6,357 nt of DNA, from assembly GCA_026390285.1 (NCBI GenBank), contig JAPLGH010000175.1, positions 1 through 6,357 of the forward strand. Reading direction: 5' to 3'. Positions within the stretch are counted from its first letter, which is position 1; each line of letters starts with the position of its first letter. The notes under the pieces are model-generated. The model saw only the letters and a list, made by a program, of their open reading frames with translations, did not search any database and was not told the DNA's origin. Positions 1 to 4,576 of this stretch are shown in pieces. Made by a program: the position numbers and the translations under genes. Origin of the DNA: Caldisericota bacterium. Its GTDB lineage: Bacteria > Caldisericota > Caldisericia > Cryosericales > Cryosericaceae.

Positions 1-1
1 A

Positions 2-1760
2 GGGACTGAGAGCACAGACAAGGACCTTTCGAGCCAGTCGTCGGCCGGATCCATCACGACGCCACCCGAGGCGCCCACGTCACAGGTCGCCCGTAGCTCG
101 GGGCGCACCATTACCGTCTCCTGGGTGCATTCCGGCAACTGCACTCAGTTCCATGTCTGGTCCAAACCCGTGAGCGTGGTGGAACCGATCATGCCGGCCA
201 TGCTCCCGAGCACCCAGCGGTCCTACACCATCCCCAATGCCGACTATGGGAGGTGGATGGTCGACATGGCCGCGTGGGGTGACGGTGGATACAGTCCCGA
301 CACGCCGGCGCTGGACGTCTGGGTTCTCACCACCCCGTCTGCCCCCATGGCAACCGTGGGGGGCTCGACCACAGTGAACCTCACGTGGGGTTCTCCTGAT
401 GCCAATGCGACGAAGGTGCACGTCCTGAGAAGTGCCTCTGCCGGCCCATTTTTCGACATCAAAGCAACCGCTTCAAGCGTCACGTCGTGGGCAGACACAA
501 CTTGCCTGCCAGGAACCACCTATGTCTACAAACTCCAGGCAGTGAGAGATGCTGATGCATCCGAACTGTCACCCGAATCTTCGTCTGTGACGACGCCGGC
601 AGCTCTAGCGGCACCTGCAGCTCCGACCGGTCTCACCGCCGTGGCTCAGTCGCCGACTGCTGTGGGCCTGACCTGGACAGACAACGCAAGCAACGAAACC
701 TCCTATCAGGTATACCGCAAGGACGGCGCAGCCGTTTCATTCAACCAGGTGTCGCCTGACCTACCCGCGGGTACGGCGACGTGGCAGGATACGTCCGTGG
801 CCGCATCTTCCCTCTACACGTACACTGTCAAGGCGCGCAACGCAGCCGGGGACTCTGGCGCGTCAAATGAGGCAGCTGTTACGACGCCGGTAGCTCTGGC
901 AGCGCCTGCAGCGCCGACCGGTCTCACCGCCGTAGCCCAGTCTTCAACTGCTGTGGGCCTGACCTGGACAGACAACGCCAACAACGAGACCTCATACCGG
1001 GTCTTTCGCAGAGACGGGGCAGCAGTCACCGCTGTCCAGGTGTCCCTTGACCTTCCTGCGGGCACGGTGAGCTGGCAGGACAACGGCGCCGACATCCCTG
1101 ATGGGGGTAGCGGGAACACCCAGATCAGTCGAAGTGAACTGGAACGACAACTCGTCCAATGAGGAAGGATTCCGGATCGAGCGCCATACCGGAACTGGAG
1201 CCTGGATACAGATCAAGACACTGGGGGTGGGCGCCATCAAGTGGATGGACGAGACGGTCTCGCCGGCCACTGCGTACAGTTACAGAGTCAAGGCATACAA
1301 CGCCGGCGGCGACTCAGCCTGGTCCAACGAATTCACCGTTACGACGCCTTCTGACGTGCAGACGGTTGTCATCAAGCTGATCATCGACAAGAAGAACTAC
1401 ACGATCAACGGCATTTCGATGATAATGGACGTTGCACCCGTGATCGTGGAAAGCAGGACGCTGGGCCCTGTCCGCTACATCGCCGAAGCGCTTGGCGCGG
1501 ACGTCGCCTGGGACCCAGTGGAGCGCAAAGTCACCCTGACCAGGGGCAGCAAGGTCATCGAGCTTTGGATCGGCAGGAACACTGCGCGTGTCGGCGGTCT
1601 CTATGTGCTCATCGACCCTGAGAACCCCGAAGTCAAGCCGGTCATCCTTCCACCCGGCCGTACGATGCTGCCCTTCCGGTTCATCGCCGAGCAGCTCGGC
1701 GCCAGTGTCGGGTGGGATCCCGTGAAACGCGAGGTGACTATAACTTATCCGGCTGCCTGA
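2..1760 (+). CDS. Fibronectin type III repeat protein with C-terminal copper-amine-oxidase-N-like domain; 5'-partial, frame-disrupted
   Basis: The frame is open from base 2 with no stop or convincing start upstream, so the N-terminus (and any signal peptide) lies outside the window. An internal GTG at 125 falls inside a domain and is not the start. In order: a Ser/Thr-rich linker, two divergent FnIII domains (about residues 20-111 and 112-199 of the visible part), two very similar FnIII domains (about 204-300 and 301-360, the second cut short), one more FnIII (1086-1350, other frame), then a copper amine oxidase N-terminal-like domain (about 1363-1755). That last domain carries two copies of the pattern RTLxPxRxIAExLGAxVxWDP (1455-1538 and 1659-1742, the second reading RTMLPFRFIAEQLGA). 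Such domains are usually extracellular, adhesive or wall-associated; no catalytic domain is seen. The first frame stops at 1162, while the true continuation is one frame over and ends at TGA 1758-1760. Without correction the C-terminal domain would not be made. Substrate or partner is unknown. Confidence 0.8.
590..1080 (+). repeat. Tandem 291-base FnIII-encoding repeat (one full copy, one truncated)
   Basis: The sequence acgacgccgg recurs at 590 and 881, and ctgcag at 615 and 906, giving a 291-base (97-codon) period. A stretch of 32 bases is identical between copies (656-687 and 947-978), with scattered substitutions elsewhere. The second copy runs only to about 1080, where the frame breaks. 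The similarity points to recent duplication or gene conversion within the gene, and it also makes the region prone to recombination or misassembly. Confidence 0.85.
1073..1110 (+). other. Frameshift/deletion junction inside the FnIII repeat gene
   Basis: Up to about 1081 the upstream frame matches the preceding repeat (ending WQD). From about 1086 the next frame reads APTSLMGVAG, which aligns with the repeat opening APTGLTAVAQ. The normal material between those points, the last strands of the domain and the linker (about 35-40 residues in the previous copy), is absent. The missing length is therefore not a multiple of three. The downstream frame is closed upstream by a TGA at 1068-1070, so the frame change must fall in this short interval. 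Confidence 0.75.
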
Positions 1761-1787
1761 GAACCATCAGAGCATTCTGTCACCTGG

Positions 1788-1817
1788 TGCAAGCCCCTTC
1801 GCAAGAAGGGGCTTGCA
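1788..1817 (+). terminator. Strong stem-loop terminator after the FnIII gene
   Basis: A 13-bp perfect stem (arms 1788-1800 and 1805-1817) closes a GCAA tetraloop of the stable GNRA class. It begins 27 bases after the stop codon at 1760 and precedes the promoter of the next gene. No run of T follows, so intrinsic termination is less certain than the stem suggests; it may also protect the 3' end of the transcript. Confidence 0.7.
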
Positions 1818-1868
1818 TGCTTCATGGACTGCGACACACGTCTTGAGACGCACCGGCACACGGGATAG

Positions 1869-1897
1869 TGGACACGCCATCTGACCTGATGTACAGT
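1869..1897 (+). promoter_or_regulatory. Predicted sigma-70-type promoter of the MFS gene
   Basis: A -35 hexamer TGGACA (1869-1874, one mismatch to TTGACA) and a -10 hexamer TACAGT (1892-1897) are separated by 17 bases. Transcription would start near 1904, giving a leader of roughly 20 bases with AGGTG (1919-1923) just before the ATG at 1927. This is pattern matching only. Confidence 0.45.
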
Positions 1898-1926
1898 GTT
1901 GACAGGACATTCCCTGAGAGGTGCGC

Positions 1927-3195
1927 ATGAGGAACCGTCGTTCCAGCAAGTGGACTACACTGGCAGTGCTCCTCTGCTTCACCCTGCTGCACCAGGCAGA
2001 CCGCCTGATCGTCGGTCCACTCACGAGTTCGATCATGGATTCTTTTCACATCAATGAGGCTCAGATGGGTACGGTGCTGTCAGGGGCGCTGGTCACTGGC
2101 GGCCTGCTGTTCCCTCTGTGGGGATACCTCTTCGACCGTTTTTCGCGCGCGCGACTGCTGACCGTTGCTGCTGCCGTCTGGGGAGGGACGACATGGCTGT
2201 CGGCCATTGCTCCCACATTCGGCTGGTTTGTCGCATCGCGCGCAGCGACCGGCATCGACGACGCCAGTGTCCCCGGAGCGTACAGCCTGCTGGCCGACAC
2301 GTTCGAGCCTCGTGTGCGCGGCAAGGTGTACGCCGCCCTCAAGGTGTCGATCCCCGTCGGATACGTTGTGGGAGCGGCGCTGGCGACGTTTCTGGCGCCT
2401 CGCATCGGGTGGCGGTGGGTTTTCGTCGTGACCGGAGCTGCGGGCATGCTCGTCGCCATGCTGGTGGCGCTGTTTGTGAGGGACGTGCCACGAGGCGCGA
2501 CAGAGCCGGAACTTGCAGGCGTCTCCGAGGCGTCACTGACGTTTCACTGGTCCGTCGCACAGCGACTGCTGAAGAGAAGGACCCTGGTGGCGCTGTACGC
2601 TCAGGGGTTTCTCGCGGTCATCCCCATCAATGTGGTGACGTTCTGGATGTACCGGTACCTGGAGACCGAGCGGGGCTATTCGGGGCAAGCCTCTCTATCG
2701 GTCGCCATCGTCACCGTCACAGGACTCGCGATGGGCCTTCCACTGGGTGGGGCGCTGGGCGACAGGCTGTTCCACGCTATGCCCAGAGGGCGCCTGCTAG
2801 TGGTTGCAGCGACCATACCGGGTTCGCTTCTGCTCTGCACCGCTCTCCTGGTCCCTGCAACAGGCCATGTCGCGTTTGCCCTGCTTGCCATGACCGGAGC
2901 CTTCCTGACGGGATTCGCAGCTCCTAACATCGTGGCCACCATCAGCGACATCAGCCCGCCTGAGGTCCGCAGTACTGCGCTCGCCATGCAAAGCTTGGTG
3001 GAGACGACCGGTGCGGCGCTCGCACCACTGCTGACTGGCGTCGTGGCATCGAGGATCAGCCTGGGAACTGCTTTCCTGGTGCTGATAGCGGGGGCATCGG
3101 TGCTGTGGATCCCCTGCTACCTGTTGGCACTCAGGAGTGTGTCTGGTGACATCGAGCAGACGCGCGCCGACTTGCGCGCGCGTTTCGGCAACTGA
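1927..3195 (+). CDS. Major facilitator superfamily (MFS) transporter, Spinster-like
   Basis: A cytoplasmic-membrane secondary transporter of 422 residues, the usual MFS length, with about twelve hydrophobic segments in two halves and a polar central loop (about residues 185-215). The N-half has an ADR motif in the first helix (24-26) and a motif-A-like loop GYLFDRFSRARLL (from about residue 66). The C-half has its counterpart GGALGDRLFHAMPRGRLL (from about residue 274). The stretch ATGIDDASVPGAYSLLAD (from about residue 107) resembles the conserved 'tGigEAa...D' segment of Spinster-type and related organic-anion carriers. Substrate cannot be inferred. ATG 1927 is preferred over the in-frame GTG at 1921 because AGGTG sits at ribosome-binding distance from it, while nothing suitable precedes the GTG. 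It has its own predicted promoter and appears monocistronic. Its TGA directly abuts the stop codon of the convergent hydrolase gene. Confidence 0.9.
   Translation: MRNRRSSKWTTLAVLLCFTLLHQADRLIVGPLTSSIMDSFHINEAQMGTVLSGALVTGGLLFPLWGYLFDRFSRARLLTVAAAVWGGTTWLSAIAPTFGWFVASRAATGIDDASVPGAYSLLADTFEPRVRGKVYAALKVSIPVGYVVGAALATFLAPRIGWRWVFVVTGAAGMLVAMLVALFVRDVPRGATEPELAGVSEASLTFHWSVAQRLLKRRTLVALYAQGFLAVIPINVVTFWMYRYLETERGYSGQASLSVAIVTVTGLAMGLPLGGALGDRLFHAMPRGRLLVVAATIPGSLLLCTALLVPATGHVAFALLAMTGAFLTGFAAPNIVATISDISPPEVRSTALAMQSLVETTGAALAPLLTGVVASRISLGTAFLVLIAGASVLWIPCYLLALRSVSGDIEQTRADLRARFGN
3161..3180. terminator. Possible bidirectional GC hairpin at the convergent gene ends
   Basis: A 7-bp all-GC stem (3161-3167 with 3174-3180, 6-base loop) lies within the last codons of the MFS gene, followed on the plus strand by CGTTT. 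The MFS and hydrolase stop codons touch, so any terminator for either gene must lie inside the other coding region. The stem could equally be a by-product of Arg/Ala codons in a GC-rich gene. Confidence 0.25.
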
Positions 3196-3849
3196 CTACA
3201 GCCAGGGGTTGTCGCCCAGTTCAGCGCCGATCGTGGTCGGTTCTCCGTGTCCCGGGAAGATGCGGGTCGCTGGAGGGAGTGTCATGAGGGTCACACGTAT
3301 CCCTGCAAGTAGCTGCTCAAACCCCTCCTGGCTGGGCGTGCGCCCAACGCTGCCTGCAAACAGCGTGTCGCCTACGAATGCGTGGTCTCCGGCGATGAGG
3401 ACACTGCTGGCCGGCGTATGCCCCTGTATGGTGGCAATGCGGTAGGTGATGAGCCCCAGGGGTAGCTCCTGTCCTGCAATCAGTGGACATGGGTCAGCGT
3501 GCATGGCAAATGTGGACCCCATCTGTGTGGCGTAGTTCGCCATCGGATCTCTGGCGAGTTCAGCTTCCTGTGGGTCCATCAGCAGCGTGGCGTCAGGGAA
3601 ACGGTTCATCGCCGTGTCGACGCCGGAGACGTGATCGAAATGCCCGTGGGTACAGACGATCCACCGGAGGCGAGCGTTGGCGCTCTCGATGACGGTAGCC
3701 ACCTCCTCAAGCTCGCGGTTCCAGACCATGCCCGGGTCCACCAGCATGAGCTCGGTCCCTGATTGCACCAGGTAGCAATTGGTCAGCAAGGGGCCAACCG
3801 GCATGCGCGTAACCGTCGCTCCACTCATTGTCTCGTGAAACTGCTCCAT
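3196..3849 (-). CDS. Metallo-beta-lactamase-fold hydrolase, glyoxalase II/YcbL-like
   Basis: A 217-residue soluble enzyme, the normal length for short glyoxalase II-like proteins. Metal ligands are all visible: THGHFDH (67-73, the HxHxDH motif), His144 in GHTPAS, Asp161 in GDTLFAGSVGR, and His201 in FPGHGEPTTIG, ending NPWL as is common in this subgroup. The family hydrolyses thioesters such as S-lactoylglutathione using two metal ions; the natural substrate here is unknown, and the short C-terminus lacks the glutathione-binding domain of classic GloB. The start at 3849 is chosen because GGGGAGG (3855-3861) lies 5 bases upstream; the longer in-frame extension to 4218 has no ribosome-binding site and no family similarity. 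It is divergent from the polyferredoxin/AOR operon and convergent with the transporter. Confidence 0.9.
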   Translation of the reverse strand: MEQFHETMSGATVTRMPVGPLLTNCYLVQSGTELMLVDPGMVWNRELEEVATVIESANARLRWIVCTHGHFDHVSGVDTAMNRFPDATLLMDPQEAELARDPMANYATQMGSTFAMHADPCPLIAGQELPLGLITYRIATIQGHTPASSVLIAGDHAFVGDTLFAGSVGRTPSQEGFEQLLAGIRVTLMTLPPATRIFPGHGEPTTIGAELGDNPWL

Positions 3850-3854
3850 TCCAG

Positions 3855-3880
3855 CCTCCCCGTATTGTAAGGAAAGTATA
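3855..3880 (-). promoter_or_regulatory. -10 element and ribosome-binding site of the hydrolase gene
   Basis: On the minus strand TATACT (3880-3875) is a near-consensus -10 hexamer, lying inside the 8-base palindrome AGTATACT (3875-3882). No good -35 was found at normal spacing. GGGGAGG (3861-3855) is a strong Shine-Dalgarno sequence and fixes the ATG at 3849. The predicted leader is only about 20 bases. Confidence 0.45.
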
Positions 3881-3988
3881 CTCAAACCAGACATTAGGCG
3901 AACCACGCAACAATAGACTTGCAGGAAACGGGCGTTCACTTTTCCTGGCTTGATGTTCAATCGCCATTCTGGTCTTGGGGAGGAGCCT

Positions 3989-4051
3989 CTGGCATGAAAG
4001 CGATTGGTTCTGCAATTCTGGAGTTGGCGAAGCGACTCACGTTCATGCCAG
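3989..4051. repeat. Inverted repeat with 10-base arms in the divergent intergenic region
   Basis: CTGGCATGAA (3989-3998) and TTCATGCCAG (4042-4051) are exact reverse complements, 43 bases apart. They lie between the predicted start sites of the divergent hydrolase gene and the polyferredoxin/AOR operon, within a 304-base stretch (3850-4153) with no gene. They could be paired operator half-sites or the base of a structured RNA; the sequence does not decide this. Confidence 0.5.
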
Positions 4052-4061
4052 GCAAGTCGAT

Positions 4062-4096
4062 TTGCATGCGTGCAATAGCCACAGCAGACGTATACT
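4062..4096 (+). promoter_or_regulatory. Candidate promoter and operator of the polyferredoxin-AOR operon
   Basis: TATACT at 4091-4096 is a good -10 hexamer about 60 bases before the first gene of the operon, but no convincing -35 occurs at 16-18 bases. The inverted repeat TTGCA-N4-TGCAA (4062-4075) occupies the -35 position. That pattern would suit a promoter that needs an activator bound there. No regulator is encoded in the window. Confidence 0.3.
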
Positions 4097-4139
4097 ATCA
4101 ATGAACAGGTGGATGTAGGTGCCAGGGACGCAGCAGTGC

Positions 4140-4145
4140 AAGGAG
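4140..4145 (+). promoter_or_regulatory. Ribosome-binding site of the polyferredoxin gene
   Basis: AAGGAG lies 8 bases before the ATG at 4154. It selects that start over an upstream in-frame GTG at 4109, which would add 15 residues before the conserved N-terminus MRLSVVDAERCTGC. Confidence 0.7.
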
Positions 4146-4153
4146 AAGAAGCC

Positions 4154-4576
4154 ATGAGACTATCCGTCGTTGACGCGGAACGCTGTACGGGCTGCCAGAT
4201 ATGCATGTTTGCGTGCACTCGCCGGCTGGGTTACGCCGGAATGGGCAAGACGGCAATCCACGTCAAGTCCGTGGGTGGCATGGAGCGTGGTCTATCGGTG
4301 GTCGTTTGTCGAGCATGCCAGGACCCGCCGTGCGCGAAGGTCTGCCCGGAAGACGCACTGGTCCTGCGCAAGGGCGGGGGCGTCTTTCTGAACCCCTCCA
4401 AGTGCACCGGCTGTGGCCTGTGCCGGCAAGCGTGTATCGTCAGCGCCATCTTCTGGGACGAGGAAGCGGAGAAGCCGATCATCTGCGTGCACTGTGGCTA
4501 CTGCGCCAAGTACTGCCCGCATGGCGTGCTCGCGCTCGAAGAACGCCGCGAGGAGGTTCCCGATGCTGTCAAGTGA
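4154..4576 (+). CDS. Polyferredoxin-like electron-transfer subunit with four [4Fe-4S] clusters
   Basis: A 140-residue protein with 16 cysteines in four cluster motifs: C11-C14-C17-C21, C52-C55-C60-C64 (CRACQDPPCAKVCP), C84-C87-C90-C94 (CTGCGLCRQAC) and C111-C114-C117-C121 (CVHCGYCAKYCP). The CxxCxxxxCxxxCP second motif is typical of the DmsB/HycB/CooF type of multi-cluster subunit. No signal peptide or membrane segment is present, so it should be cytoplasmic. It overlaps the AOR-family gene by 14 bases, so the two are translationally coupled and presumably form a complex. From known families, this matches the small polyferredoxin subunit paired with a tungsten enzyme in WOR5 of Pyrococcus and in AorA/AorB of Aromatoleum. 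Its role would be to carry electrons from the active-site subunit to ferredoxin or another acceptor; the partner is inferred. Confidence 0.9.
   Translation: MRLSVVDAERCTGCQICMFACTRRLGYAGMGKTAIHVKSVGGMERGLSVVVCRACQDPPCAKVCPEDALVLRKGGGVFLNPSKCTGCGLCRQACIVSAIFWDEEAEKPIICVHCGYCAKYCPHGVLALEERREEVPDAVK
4551..4557 (+). promoter_or_regulatory. Ribosome-binding site of the AOR-family gene
   Basis: AGGAGGT, a perfect Shine-Dalgarno core 5 bases before the ATG at 4563, is embedded in the last codons of the polyferredoxin gene. It fixes the start inside the upstream gene and supports tight co-translation. Confidence 0.8.

Noticed and set aside
1101..1760. A separate small gene starting at ATG 1101
   Set aside because: There is no ribosome-binding site, and the frame enters in the middle of an FnIII domain whose opening residues (APTSL) lie upstream of the ATG; it is the continuation of the upstream gene.
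1899..1904. Perfect TTGACA as the -35 box of the MFS promoter
   Set aside because: A -10 at 17 bases would fall on the start codon (tgcgca) and does not match; the TGGACA/TACAGT pair upstream fits better.
2118..2927. 269-codon plus-strand frame inside the MFS gene
   Set aside because: Its product is an Arg-rich, low-information sequence, while the overlapping frame is a clear membrane transporter.
3950..3960. TTGA-TGT-TCAA as an FNR/CRP-type site
   Set aside because: The half-sites are only 3 bases apart rather than the longer spacing of FNR sites (TTGAT-N4-ATCAA), and so short a palindrome is expected by chance.
3850..4218. N-terminal extension of the hydrolase reading frame up to 4218 on the minus strand
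   Set aside because: The added 123 residues have no family similarity and no ribosome-binding site, while GGGGAGG sits at correct distance from the ATG at 3849; the extension would also overlap the polyferredoxin gene.
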